Below are positions 6,762-15,707 of a stretch of DNA of 63,237 nt, in pieces. The stretch spans positions 1 to 63,237 of the forward strand of contig JBMYMD010000015.1 of assembly GCA_049596955.1 (NCBI GenBank). The letters run 5' to 3'. Numbering within the stretch: the first letter of the stretch is position 1; every line of letters starts with the position of its first letter. A program made the translations under genes and the position numbers. The stretch comes from UBA3478 sp049596955 (lineage in GTDB: Bacteria; Bacteroidota; Bacteroidia; Flavobacteriales; Flavobacteriaceae). Below the pieces are notes generated by a model. The model worked only from the letters and a program-made list of their open reading frames with translations, was not told the origin of the DNA and did not search any database.

Positions 6762-7400
6762 ATGAAAAGTGAAATTCTCGTCTCTCGAGAGTGGAGGTAC
6801 GCGGTCAAAAAGTACGACGAATCGAAAAGTATAGAAGTCGAAGAATTAGAGCTCATTTTAAAGGCAATTAACCTGGCTCCAACATCATACGGATTGCAAC
6901 CCTTTAAAGTTATTCATGTTAAGGGAGAAAAGGTAAGAGCTGAACTGAAAACAGCAGCCTACAATCAAGGTCAAATAACGGATGCCTCTGACTTGTTGGT
7001 TTTTGCACATGCTACTGCTGTTCATCCCTTTATTATTGACCGCTATTTCAATAATCTTATAAGTACCAGGAAGCCAAACACAAAAGAGGTAGAAACGTAT
7101 AAAAACCATGTAACTCAAGCCTTGACAAACTGGCCTAAAGCGCAACAAGCCTCTTGGTGTGACAAACAAATGTACATAGCCATGTCTTACGGTTTACAAG
7201 CTGCTTCAGACTTGCGCATTGACAGCTCAGCTATAGAAGGGTTTGATCAAAAACGATTTGCTGAAATTCTGAAAATCAACACCAGCTTGTGGAAACCAAC
7301 AGTATCTCTTGCACTTGGGTACAGGAGTGAAAATGACAGTTCTCAACATTTGGCAAAAGTTCGATTGAGTGAGGACGAATTGATTCAAATTTTTGAGTAA
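6762..7400 (+). CDS. NAD(P)H-dependent nitroreductase family oxidoreductase
   Basis: This 212-residue flavoenzyme belongs to the nitroreductase superfamily (NfsB/NfnB-like), which reduces nitro compounds, quinones or flavins using NAD(P)H and FMN. Visible features are the N-terminal WRYAVKKYD segment, the FMN-contacting LAPTSYGLQPFKVIHV segment, and a C-terminal LALGYRSENDSS stretch equivalent to the usual ...GYR...D motif. The start follows a good -7 box. The physiological substrate cannot be inferred. It is the last gene before the trp leader region and has no visible terminator of its own. Confidence 0.88.
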   Translation: MKSEILVSREWRYAVKKYDESKSIEVEELELILKAINLAPTSYGLQPFKVIHVKGEKVRAELKTAAYNQGQITDASDLLVFAHATAVHPFIIDRYFNNLISTRKPNTKEVETYKNHVTQALTNWPKAQQASWCDKQMYIAMSYGLQAASDLRIDSSAIEGFDQKRFAEILKINTSLWKPTVSLALGYRSENDSSQHLAKVRLSEDELIQIFE

Positions 7401-7456
7401 AGGATTACAGAAAAGTATTTGTACTTAATCAATATGTTTCTATATTAGCATCCAAT

Positions 7457-7501
7457 ATGAAAAATTTCAAAAATATTTGGTGGTGGATCGATGCACAATA
7501 G
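7457..7501 (+). CDS. trpL: trp operon leader peptide
   Basis: A 14-codon ORF encodes MKNFKNIWWWIDAQ. Three consecutive Trp codons (7478-7486) make it a classic ribosome-sensing leader peptide. It lies 80 bases upstream of trpE, directly before an attenuator made of mutually exclusive hairpins. When charged tRNA-Trp is scarce, the ribosome would stall at the WWW codons and favour the antiterminator. It is too short to be detected by ordinary gene callers. The sequence logic is clear; function is inferred from the well-known enterobacterial mechanism. Confidence 0.88.
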   Translation: MKNFKNIWWWIDAQ

Positions 7502-7562
7502 TGTCGTGATCACGTCTTACCATTTATCCAAAAAAGGCTTGTCATCACGACAAGCCTTTTTT
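7502..7562 (+). promoter_or_regulatory. trp attenuator (antiterminator and terminator)
   Basis: TGTCGTGAT (7502-7510) is the exact complement of ATCACGACA (7544-7552), which forms the loop and the start of the 3' arm of the downstream terminator. The two structures therefore exclude each other. The sequence just before, GATC...GCAC near the leader stop codon, can pair with GTGT...GATC to sequester TGTCGTGAT (segment 1:2 pairing). This gives the 1:2, 2:3-like and terminator alternatives of a Trp-codon-sensing attenuator. Confidence 0.82.
7536..7562 (+). terminator. trp attenuator terminator hairpin
   Basis: The stem GGCTTGTC (7536-7543) pairs with GACAAGCC (7549-7556) around the loop ATCAC, followed by six T residues. 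It is preceded by a run of A residues. It lies 20 bases before the trpE start and ends transcription when tryptophan is plentiful. Confidence 0.9.
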
Positions 7563-7581
7563 AGTTCTTAAAATAGCGTAT

Positions 7582-8970
7582 ATGTACAAATTAAAGACCA
7601 ACTATAAGAAAATCATATCAGACACTCTTACCCCTGTTAGTATTTATTTAAGGCTAAGAGATAAGTTTCACAATGCCATACTTTTAGAAAGTAGTGATTA
7701 CCATGCTAATGACAATAGTTTTTCATACATCTGCTTTGATCCAATTGCACAATTCAGCGTAGTCAACGAAGAAATTAAAATCAACTATCCTGAGGGTGAA
7801 GTAATATCTAAACCTATATTGCATCGAAGCGATGTTCTGATAAATTTAGATGAGTTTAAAGCACAGTTTGTATCAGAAGATTTAGACTTTAAATTTATTT
7901 ACAACGGTCTATTTGGATACATGAATTACGACGCGGTTCGATATTTTGAAGACATTGATATCGATGTGAAACATTCAGAAATACCGGATGTATACTACGC
8001 CGCTTACAGGTATATCATCGCAATTGATCACTTCAAAAACGAAGCCTACCTCTTTTCTCATCATCTCAAAGAGGAAAATCGGTTGGATGAGATCGAACAG
8101 ATCATAAATTCAGGTATTCAAGGCCAATATAAGTATCACAATGTTGGTCACAACTCAACTACTACTTCAGATGAAGAATTTAAAGTACTCGTTGATAAAG
8201 CCAAAGAACACTGCAAAAGAGGAGATGTTTTTCAATTGGTTCTATCGCGAAGATTTTCACAACAATTTAGAGGTGATGAATTCAATGTATACAGGGCACT
8301 GAGATCAATAAACCCCTCGCCATACTTGTTTTATTTTGACTATGGCAATTTTAAAATTTTTGGTTCTTCGCCAGAAGCCCAGATCATAATAAAGGACGAT
8401 CAAGCTGAAATTCATCCCATAGCAGGCACCTATAAAAGAACCGGTAATGATGAGAAAGATGCCGTATTAGCAAAGGAATTGGCTGAAGATGAAAAAGAAA
8501 ACGCTGAGCATGTGATGCTTGTTGATTTGGCTAGAAATGATTTAAGTCGAAACGGTCATGCGGTAGAAGTTAAAACCTATAGAGAAGTCCAGTATTTTTC
8601 ACATGTTATTCATTTGGTTTCAAAAGTAATAGGCAAAATTAAATCGGGAACATCGAGTTTAAAGATAGTTGCAGATACTTTTCCAGCAGGAACGCTTAGC
8701 GGCGCACCAAAGCACATGGCTATGACATTGATTAATAAATATGAATCTATCCCTCGAGGTTATTACGGTGGCGCAATTGGATTTATGGATTTCAAAGGTA
8801 ATTTTAACCACGCCATCATGATTCGCACTTTTTTGAGTCATCAACAAAAATTGCATTACCAAGCTGGAGCAGGAATCGTGGCTGCTTCAGATTCTTCCTC
8901 AGAACTTCAAGAAACATATAACAAATTAGGGGCCCTAAACAAGGCTTTAGAAATCGCAGAAAATTTATAA
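7582..8970 (+). CDS. trpE: Anthranilate synthase component I
   Basis: TrpE (462 residues) converts chorismate to anthranilate using ammonia from TrpG. It has an N-terminal Trp-binding domain with the feedback motif LLES at about residue 34, followed by a Ser eleven residues on. The C-terminal chorismate-binding domain has GSSPEAQ, IAGTYKRTG, ENAEHVMLVDLARNDL and FPAGTLSGAPKHMAM. The combination of attenuator and feedback site indicates dual control by tryptophan. It is the first structural gene of the operon and lies seven bases before trpG. PabB and other chorismate enzymes are excluded by the neighbouring complete trp set. Confidence 0.97.
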   Translation: MYKLKTNYKKIISDTLTPVSIYLRLRDKFHNAILLESSDYHANDNSFSYICFDPIAQFSVVNEEIKINYPEGEVISKPILHRSDVLINLDEFKAQFVSEDLDFKFIYNGLFGYMNYDAVRYFEDIDIDVKHSEIPDVYYAAYRYIIAIDHFKNEAYLFSHHLKEENRLDEIEQIINSGIQGQYKYHNVGHNSTTTSDEEFKVLVDKAKEHCKRGDVFQLVLSRRFSQQFRGDEFNVYRALRSINPSPYLFYFDYGNFKIFGSSPEAQIIIKDDQAEIHPIAGTYKRTGNDEKDAVLAKELAEDEKENAEHVMLVDLARNDLSRNGHAVEVKTYREVQYFSHVIHLVSKVIGKIKSGTSSLKIVADTFPAGTLSGAPKHMAMTLINKYESIPRGYYGGAIGFMDFKGNFNHAIMIRTFLSHQQKLHYQAGAGIVAASDSSSELQETYNKLGALNKALEIAENL

Positions 8971-8977
8971 GCAGGGC

Positions 8978-9544
8978 ATGAAGACCAAAGTAGTTCTTAT
9001 TGACAATTACGATAGTTTCGCTTACAACTTAGTCCATTATCTCAACGAGTTGAACTGTGAGGTTACTGTTTTTAGAAACGACAAATTTAAAATTGAAGAT
9101 CTTGAAGAGTTTGACAAAATTTTACTTTCGCCAGGACCTGGTATACCTGAAGAGGCAGGCTTGCTTAAAGAAGTCATTGCCCATTACAAAACATCAAAAT
9201 CCATTATGGGTGTGTGTTTGGGTCATCAAGCCATTGCAGAGGTTTTTGGAGGTCAACTAATCAATTTAACTCAGGTGTATCACGGCATCGCATCATCCAT
9301 CTCAATAAAGCAAAAGGAAGGTATTTTTCAGGGCTTAGAAGATCGCATTCAAGTGGGAAGGTATCACTCTTGGGTAGTAGATCCCAATTCTATTCCTGAA
9401 TTAGAAATTACGGCGGTTGATGACTTAAATTTTGTCATGGCCTTTCGTCATCAAAGCTTAAATATTGTCGGGGTACAATTTCATCCGGAATCTGTTCTCA
9501 CTCCGACGGGTAAACAAATGCTATCTAACTGGTTATCATTATGA
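8978..9544 (+). CDS. trpG: Anthranilate synthase component II (glutamine amidotransferase)
   Basis: This 188-residue class I glutamine amidotransferase supplies ammonia to TrpE. Visible features are the N-terminal IDNYDSFAYNLVHYL, the oxyanion strand LLSPGPGIPEEAGL, the nucleophile C80 in MGVCLGHQAIAEVFGG, and the His-Glu pair H169/E171 in VQFHPESVLTPTG. It is not fused to trpD or trpE. Its stop overlaps the trpD start as ATGA, suggesting translational coupling. Confidence 0.97.
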   Translation: MKTKVVLIDNYDSFAYNLVHYLNELNCEVTVFRNDKFKIEDLEEFDKILLSPGPGIPEEAGLLKEVIAHYKTSKSIMGVCLGHQAIAEVFGGQLINLTQVYHGIASSISIKQKEGIFQGLEDRIQVGRYHSWVVDPNSIPELEITAVDDLNFVMAFRHQSLNIVGVQFHPESVLTPTGKQMLSNWLSL

Positions 9545-10539
9545 AAGAAATATTAAATCAACTAATTAATCACGAGTCCTTGACCAAGGAACAAGCCAGA
9601 TCCATATTGATCAATATTGCTTCTGGTACTTATAACTCTCACCAAGTTGCTGCCTTTATGACTGTATACATGATGCGTAGTATTGATGTACAAGAGCTTG
9701 AAGGATTTAGAGATGCACTACTAGAACTATGTGTTGCTGTCCCCTTGGAAGATTACAACCTTATTGATCTCTGTGGTACTGGAGGAGACGGAAAAGACAC
9801 CTTTAATATTTCAACTTTAGCCTCTTTTGTTACAGCAGGAGCTGGTGTTCAAGTAAGTAAACACGGTAATTATGGAGTGAGTTCTAAATGCGGAAGCAGC
9901 AACGTACTTGAATCTTTAGGTGTCGCATTTAGCAACGACGGAGACTTTTTAAAAAAATGTGTTGATGAGGCTGGAATCTGTGTTTTACACGCTCCATTAT
10001 TTCATCCTGCAATGAAAAATGTGGCTCCAATACGAAAAGACCTCGGTGTCAAAACTTTTTTTAATATGCTTGGACCAATGGTAAATCCCGCTTTTCCAAA
10101 AAATCAAATGGTTGGGGTTTTCAATTTAGAACTGGCTCGAAAATATGGGTACCTCTATCAAAACACTGATAAATCTTACGCTATTGTGCACGCTTTGGAC
10201 GGTTATGACGAAATTTCATTGACAGGAGGCTCGAAAATCATTACGCCTCAAAGTGAATCCATCATCTACCCATCAACATTTGGATTAGATACCGTTGAAG
10301 CCACTGCCATTGTAGGAGGTGAAACCGTAGAAGATTCTGCTGAGATTTTCACGGCCATTCTCAACGGAAATGGAAGCCAAGCTCAAAATCAAGTTGTTTG
10401 TGCCAATGCAGCAATCGCAATAGCCACGGCAGAACATTGTAGCCTAAATACAGCATATGAAAAAGCAGAAGAATCCCTATTGGAAAAAAAGGCCCTCAAT
10501 TCATTAAAAAAATTACAAGCGCTCAGTGCTGAATTATGA
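9541..10539 (+). CDS. trpD: Anthranilate phosphoribosyltransferase
   Basis: This enzyme (332 residues) transfers phosphoribose from PRPP to anthranilate, the second step of the pathway. The PRPP site is seen in DLCGTGGDGKDTFNIST and KHGNYGVSSKCGSSNVLESLG. The C-terminal part contains LGPMVNPA and the metal/PRPP-region GYDEISLTG. Length and order match typical monofunctional TrpD. It overlaps trpG upstream and trpC downstream by four bases each (ATGA). Confidence 0.97.
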   Translation: MKEILNQLINHESLTKEQARSILINIASGTYNSHQVAAFMTVYMMRSIDVQELEGFRDALLELCVAVPLEDYNLIDLCGTGGDGKDTFNISTLASFVTAGAGVQVSKHGNYGVSSKCGSSNVLESLGVAFSNDGDFLKKCVDEAGICVLHAPLFHPAMKNVAPIRKDLGVKTFFNMLGPMVNPAFPKNQMVGVFNLELARKYGYLYQNTDKSYAIVHALDGYDEISLTGGSKIITPQSESIIYPSTFGLDTVEATAIVGGETVEDSAEIFTAILNGNGSQAQNQVVCANAAIAIATAEHCSLNTAYEKAEESLLEKKALNSLKKLQALSAEL

Positions 10540-11315
10540 ATATTTTAGAACGAATAACGCAAACGAAGAAAGCAGAGGTCCAAGCGAAAAAAAGCTTGGT
10601 GAGCAGCTCGATTTTGGAGCAATCGCCACTTTATAATAGATCGACTCTTAGTGTTGCTAAGGCGCTTAAAAATTCCTCCTCTGGAATAATTGCCGAGCAC
10701 AAAAGAAGGTCGCCATCCAAAGCTGTCATCAATCAATCTCATCAACTGTTAAATGTGATAAATGCCTACCAAGAAAATGGAGCTACGGCGATTTCAGTTT
10801 TAACCGATACCAATTATTTCGGAGGCTCCCTAGAGGATTTATTTTTAGCCAGAAGTGCTGCCTCAATTCCCCTACTGCGCAAAGACTTTGTCATTGACTC
10901 TTATCAAATAACCGAAGCTAAAGCGTTTGGTGCAGACTTCATTCTGCTTATCGCTAGTATTTTAGAAAAAGCCCAAATTCAAGAATTCACTGCTTTCGCA
11001 CATGAATTAAATTTAGAGGTACTGCTAGAAGTACACAGTTTAGAAGAACTAGAAGCTTCTTATACAGAGGATATTGATGTAGTCGGGGTAAACAACAGAA
11101 ATTTAAAGACCTTTGAAGTTGACCTCAACACTTCATTTGATATCGCGAGAGCCTTAGATTCTGAAAAAGTGAAAATTTCTGAGAGTGGACTCAGTGATAG
11201 GCAATCGATTAAAAACTTGAAAAAGGCAGGCTACAATGGTTTTTTAATTGGAGAAACACTCATGAAAAACAATAAGCCTGGTGAAGTCCTAAAACAACTT
11301 ATTGAACAAAGCTAA
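10536..11315 (+). CDS. trpC: Indole-3-glycerol phosphate synthase
   Basis: TrpC (259 residues) closes the indole ring from CdRP, forming indole-3-glycerol phosphate. The catalytic segment IAEHKRRSPSK holds the conserved Glu and Lys, LLRKDFVIDSYQI holds the second catalytic Lys, and GVNNRNLKTFEVDL and KISESGLS line the phosphate and active sites of the TIM barrel. It is a stand-alone enzyme rather than a TrpC-TrpF fusion. The stop overlaps the trpF start (TAATG). Confidence 0.96.
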   Translation: MNILERITQTKKAEVQAKKSLVSSSILEQSPLYNRSTLSVAKALKNSSSGIIAEHKRRSPSKAVINQSHQLLNVINAYQENGATAISVLTDTNYFGGSLEDLFLARSAASIPLLRKDFVIDSYQITEAKAFGADFILLIASILEKAQIQEFTAFAHELNLEVLLEVHSLEELEASYTEDIDVVGVNNRNLKTFEVDLNTSFDIARALDSEKVKISESGLSDRQSIKNLKKAGYNGFLIGETLMKNNKPGEVLKQLIEQS

Positions 11316-11950
11316 TGAGACAAGTCGAGCTTAAAATATGTGGTATGAAAAACAATGTGCAGCAAGTAGCTGCCCTTGAGCCCGACTACTTAGGCTTTAT
11401 ATTTTGGGAGTCTTCTAGCAGATTTTACGATTTACCACTTATTGAAAACCTGAATCAAAACATCAAAAAAGTGGGGGTATTCGTAGATGCTGATCACGAT
11501 TTTATTTATCAAACCGCAATGAACTATCAGTTGGACTACCTTCAATTACACGGTAATGAATCAACCGACTACCTCCTTGAACTAAGGGCTAAAATTCCCG
11601 AAAACATCAAACTTATAAAGGCCTTTGCGGTAGACAACGATTTTGATTTTGGTCGTCTAAAACCCTACGAACCGCTTTGTGACTATTTCTTGTTCGACAC
11701 CAAGGGAAAACTTCCTGGCGGTAATGGAACACAATTTGATTGGAGTATTTTAAAATCTTACACTTCCAAACACCCCTTTTTTCTAAGTGGTGGAATTGGA
11801 TTATCCTCTCTTAATGCGATAGAGGAATTTTTAAATTCAGTACAATCAACCTATTGCTGCGCCATAGATGTCAACAGTAAATTCGAAAAAGAACCAGGGA
11901 CAAAAAACACATCACAATTGAAACAATTTAAAGAACAGTTAATCACTTAA
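11315..11950 (+). CDS. trpF: Phosphoribosylanthranilate isomerase
   Basis: TrpF (211 residues) isomerises phosphoribosylanthranilate to CdRP. Conserved pieces of the TIM barrel are visible: LKICGMKN with the catalytic Cys, YLGFIFWESSSRF, FLFDTKGKLPGGNGTQFDW with the catalytic Asp, FLSGGIG, and DVNSKFEKEPGTKN. Position between trpC and trpB, with a one-base overlap to trpC, places it in the same transcript. The length is typical for a monofunctional protein. Confidence 0.95.
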   Translation: MRQVELKICGMKNNVQQVAALEPDYLGFIFWESSSRFYDLPLIENLNQNIKKVGVFVDADHDFIYQTAMNYQLDYLQLHGNESTDYLLELRAKIPENIKLIKAFAVDNDFDFGRLKPYEPLCDYFLFDTKGKLPGGNGTQFDWSILKSYTSKHPFFLSGGIGLSSLNAIEEFLNSVQSTYCCAIDVNSKFEKEPGTKNTSQLKQFKEQLIT

Positions 11951-11954
11951 TATT

Positions 11955-13139
11955 ATGTCGAAATACCTCGCAGATGAAAATGGATACTACGGAGCATTTG
12001 GTGGAGCATTTATTCCGGAGATGCTCTATCCAAACACCGAAGAATTAAGAGTTAATTATCTCGAAATAATGGAGCGCGATTCTTTTCAAAAAGAATTCAA
12101 GCACTTGCTGAAAGACTACGTTGGAAGGCCTACTCCATTGTATTACGCTCAAAGATTATCCGATACCTATGGCACTAAAATATATTTAAAACGAGAAGAT
12201 TTATGTCACACTGGAGCACATAAGGTCAACAATACCATTGGGCAAATCTTAATGGCAAAAGCTCTTGGCAAGAAAAGAATCATCGCTGAAACAGGTGCAG
12301 GTCAACACGGAGTAGCTACTGCGACTGTATGTGCCCTTATGGGAATTGAATGCGTGATTTATATGGGTGAAATTGATATTTCAAGACAGGCACCTAATGT
12401 CGCACGCATGAAACTTTTAGGAGCAACCGTAAGAGCTGCAACATCGGGTAGTAAAACGTTGAAAGACGCTACAAACGAAGCCATACGTGATTGGATTAAC
12501 AATCCGGTTGACACGCATTACATTATCGGATCTGTGGTTGGACCTCACCCCTATCCTGATATGGTGGCGCGATTTCAATCGGTCATCTCAGAAGAGACTA
12601 AGAAACAACTCTTGGAAAAAGAAGGAACCGAGAATCCCACTCATGTCATCGCCTGTGTAGGCGGAGGAAGTAATGCCGCAGGACAATTTTACCATTACCT
12701 CGATCGAGAAGAGGTGAATATAATAGCAGTAGAAGCTGCTGGTAAAGGTGTACACAGCGGCGAGAGTGCAGCCACCTCAGCTTTAGGAAAAGTTGGAATT
12801 ATTCACGGAAGTAAGACACTTTTAATGCAAACTGTTGATGGACAAATAACAGAACCCTACTCCATCTCTGCTGGATTAGATTATCCAGGAATCGGACCAA
12901 TGCACGCCCATCTTTACAGCAGTAAACGCGCTCAATTTGTTTCTATTACAGATGCCGAGGCGATGGCCGCAGGTAAGCGACTCTCTGAATTAGAAGGAAT
13001 CATTCCAGCTATAGAAACCGCACATGCATTTGCCGTTCTTGAACATCAAAAGTTCCAAAGCAATGACATTATCGTCTTTAACTGTTCGGGACGAGGAGAT
13101 AAAGATTTACAAACCTATATAGACTACTTCGAATTATGA
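11955..13139 (+). CDS. trpB: Tryptophan synthase beta subunit
   Basis: TrpB (394 residues) joins indole with serine using PLP. The PLP lysine is in LCHTGAHKVNN, the glycine-rich phosphate loop is GGGSNAAG, and the cofactor-contacting FNCSGRGDKD is near the C terminus. FVGRPTPLYYAQRLS-like N-terminal sequence (seen as YVGRPTPLYYAQRL) marks the TrpB1 type, which works in complex with TrpA. It overlaps trpA by four bases (ATGA), as expected for equimolar synthesis of the two subunits. Confidence 0.97.
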   Translation: MSKYLADENGYYGAFGGAFIPEMLYPNTEELRVNYLEIMERDSFQKEFKHLLKDYVGRPTPLYYAQRLSDTYGTKIYLKREDLCHTGAHKVNNTIGQILMAKALGKKRIIAETGAGQHGVATATVCALMGIECVIYMGEIDISRQAPNVARMKLLGATVRAATSGSKTLKDATNEAIRDWINNPVDTHYIIGSVVGPHPYPDMVARFQSVISEETKKQLLEKEGTENPTHVIACVGGGSNAAGQFYHYLDREEVNIIAVEAAGKGVHSGESAATSALGKVGIIHGSKTLLMQTVDGQITEPYSISAGLDYPGIGPMHAHLYSSKRAQFVSITDAEAMAAGKRLSELEGIIPAIETAHAFAVLEHQKFQSNDIIVFNCSGRGDKDLQTYIDYFEL

Positions 13140-13906
13140 GCAAAAGAATCAGTGAGCTGTTCGATACAGATAAAAAATTAGTATCCATTTATTTCACAGC
13201 AGGGTTTCCAAAATTAAACGACACGGCTAAAATCATCGAAAAGCTAGAAAAATCTGGAGTAGATCTGATCGAAATTGGACTTCCATTTTCAGATCCTCTG
13301 GCAGATGGACCCACCATTCAAGAGAGCTCAACAAAGGCTTTGCGCAACGGGATGACCACTGAACTCTTGTTTGAACAGTTGTCTGGTATTAGGCAAAGGG
13401 TCAATATTCCCTTAATTATTATGGGTTATTTCAATCCTGTCATGCAATACGGCGTTGAGGCTTTTTGTCAACAATGCGAGGATATAGGAATTGATGCGCT
13501 TATTCTTCCAGACTTGCCCCTTCGTGAATATCAGCTGCATTACAAAGAAATCTTCAATCACCACGGATTGGATATCATTTATTTGATCACACCTCAGACT
13601 CCAGAAGAACGCATTCGAGCCATTGATGAAATGAGTAACTCCTTTATTTATATGGTGAGCTCATCATCTACTACTGGAGCAAAGGCAGGATTTAGCGAAG
13701 AAAACCAAGAATATTTCAAGAGAGTTGAAGAAATGAAACTCAAAAATCCTACGCTGGTTGGTTTTGGAATTAGTGACAAAAACAGTTTTGATCAGGCCAC
13801 AGCCCATAGCCAAGGAGCAATTATTGGTTCTGCATTTATCAAGCATATTGAAAATAAAGGGATTGACCAAATTCCATCCTTTGTTCAAAATTTAAGGCAT
13901 GAATAA
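13136..13906 (+). CDS. trpA: Tryptophan synthase alpha subunit
   Basis: TrpA (256 residues) cleaves indole-3-glycerol phosphate and channels indole to TrpB. The catalytic residues are visible in the segment LIEIGLPFSDPLADGPTIQ (Glu and Asp of the alpha active site). MGYFNPVMQYG and the phosphate-binding VGFGISDKN and AIIGSAFIK segments follow. It is the last pathway gene. Its last eight bases overlap the start of a small membrane protein gene that seems to belong to the same operon. Confidence 0.97.
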   Translation: MSKRISELFDTDKKLVSIYFTAGFPKLNDTAKIIEKLEKSGVDLIEIGLPFSDPLADGPTIQESSTKALRNGMTTELLFEQLSGIRQRVNIPLIIMGYFNPVMQYGVEAFCQQCEDIGIDALILPDLPLREYQLHYKEIFNHHGLDIIYLITPQTPEERIRAIDEMSNSFIYMVSSSSTTGAKAGFSEENQEYFKRVEEMKLKNPTLVGFGISDKNSFDQATAHSQGAIIGSAFIKHIENKGIDQIPSFVQNLRHE

Positions 13907-14117
13907 ACAACGACTTCGACTGATTATCATACTCGTTTTAACCTTAGGACTTGCCCCCTATAGTCCTGAACCACATCTGTTTGGGAAAATAAGATGGATT
14001 AAAGGCGGTGCAGCAGGAATGCAGCCTATGGACTGGTTTGATTTGGTACTGCATGGATTTCCTTTTGTTTTGTTATTAGTGTATCTTGTTTTGACTGTTC
14101 GTAAAAAAAAATCATAA
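13899..14117 (+). CDS. Small two-helix membrane protein downstream of trpA
   Basis: This 72-residue protein has two hydrophobic segments (about residues 7-20 and 50-66) with a polar loop between them containing the string GKIRWIKGGAAGMQPMDWFD. I do not recognise a named family, though the loop looks well conserved in style (aromatic and Gly rich). It starts inside the last codons of trpA and ends at the start of the M20 peptidase gene (shared base 14117), so it is translationally linked with both. A transport or membrane role is possible; no function can be assigned. Confidence 0.75.
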   Translation: MNKQRLRLIIILVLTLGLAPYSPEPHLFGKIRWIKGGAAGMQPMDWFDLVLHGFPFVLLLVYLVLTVRKKKS

Positions 14118-15696
14118 TGATCAAAAAATACTCCTTCTACTTTTTACTGTTTTTTGGCTTACAACTGAGTGCTCAAGATTTAGCTCAGAGTCAGTTGCAC
14201 ACCAAGGTTAGAAATGCCATTATAGAATTAAAATCTTTTGTCGCACTTCCGAACGATGCGCAGTTCAAAGATGATATTGACGATAATCTCTTTTGGCTTC
14301 GAAAAGCTTTTGAACGAAGAGGATTTAATACTGCTCAATTACCCAGTGAAAATCTTGATTTGTTTTTTGCAGCGACTCCATTTATAGAAAATCAACCAAC
14401 GCTACTATTCTATATGCACCTAGATGGGCAATCGGTGGAACCTTCGAAATGGGATCAAGCCGACCCCTATCAAATGGTAATCAAAAAACCAGTTGACCAG
14501 CAATTTCAACCCACCACCATGGAAGATTTAGATGCACAAGATCAACTACCTATGGATTGGAGACTATTCGGACGATCGACATCAGACGACAAGGGACCTA
14601 TTGTGATGTTTCTACAAGCTATTGATTTAATTCGTGAAAATCAGCTCAGTATTCCCTTCAATATAAAGGTCATTCTTGATGGTGAAGAAGAAAAAGGTAG
14701 NNNNNNNNNNTCAGTATTCCCTTCAATATAAAGGTCATTCTTGATGGTGAAGAAGAAAAAGGTAGCAAACCTCTTAAAGGTGTAGTTGTTCAAAACAAAG
14801 AATTACTAGAAGCTGATTATCTAATTATTGCAGATGGGCCAGCCCACAGATCGGGCCTACCAACAATAGTTTATGGCTGTCGAGGCATAACGACACTCAG
14901 TTTGACTACATACGGACCTATAGTACCGCAACACAGTGGTCATTACGGTAATTACGCACCAAATCCCGCATTAGATTTAAGTCAACTTTTAGCGGGTATG
15001 AAAGACAGAGAAGGAAGGGTATTAATTGACGGATATTATGAAGGCATCACAATAGACGAAGAAACTGAAGCCATCTTAAGAGAAGTTCCCGATGACGATC
15101 AGCAAATTAAAAATCAATTACAGATTGGACGAACAGACTTAGTAGGAGCGTTTTATCAAGCCTCTTTGCAGTATCCATCACTCAATATTAGAGGATTGCA
15201 ATCAGGCTGGGTAGGTAGTAATGCGAGAACCATCGTACCCAATACAGCCACAGCTGAAATAGACCTAAGATTAGTGCCAGAGTCAGATGGCAATCGACTC
15301 AAAGGTTTGGTGAAAGATTACATCGTAAATCAGGGATACACCGTCATAGAAGAAGAGCCTACTCAAGAGCAGCGACTTCAAAATAATCGATTGATCAAAA
15401 TTGGTGAACGCGGGGTAACTGACTCCTTTAGAACAGATTTAAATCACCCCTTTGGACTCCACATCAAATCCATGCTCGAATCTGAGTTTGAACAAGATGT
15501 GGTACGCATTCGTATCATGGGAGGAACTGTTCCAATAGCGGCCTTTATCAATACCTTGGATATTCCTGCTTTTATTTTGCCAATGGTAAATCACGATAAC
15601 AATCAGCACAGTCCAAATGAGAATTTGAAAATCGGGCAACTGGCCTATGGTATCAGCACCTATTATCGACTCTTAACTGAGCCCTTTGCCGAATGA
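14117..15696 (+). CDS. M20 family metallopeptidase, split by an assembly gap
   Basis: This secreted M20 peptidase (signal peptide MIKKYSFYFLLFFGLQLSAQ) is cut by ten N at 14701-14710. The 55 bases before the gap are repeated exactly after it; collapsing the duplicate and Ns (65 bases) restores one open frame of 504 residues. Metal and catalytic residues are visible: MHLDGQ (His ligand and catalytic Asp), SDDKGP (bridging Asp), GEEEKG (catalytic and metal Glu), IADGP (Asp ligand), and the C-terminal HDNNQHSPNE (His ligand). The family removes N-terminal residues from peptides or acts as dipeptidase. It lies at the end of the trp-led operon. Confidence 0.9.
14646..14765 (+). repeat. 55-base duplication flanking the N gap
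   Basis: Bases 14646-14700 and 14711-14765 are identical and are separated by exactly ten N. The length and the way both copies abut the N run are those expected when two contig ends sharing a k-mer overlap were joined without merging. It is an assembly artefact, not a biological repeat, and it makes the peptidase look frameshifted. Confidence 0.92.
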
Positions 15697-15707
15697 GTCT
15701 CTGGCGT

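Noticed and set aside
7400..7456. trp operon promoter
   Set aside because: TATGTTTC near 7431 is one base from the TAnnTTTG box, but the spacing to the nearest TTTG is too short to support a call.
14646..14765. Biological direct repeat or frameshifted pseudogene
   Set aside because: The exact duplicate on both sides of the N run is an assembly artefact and the collapsed gene is intact.
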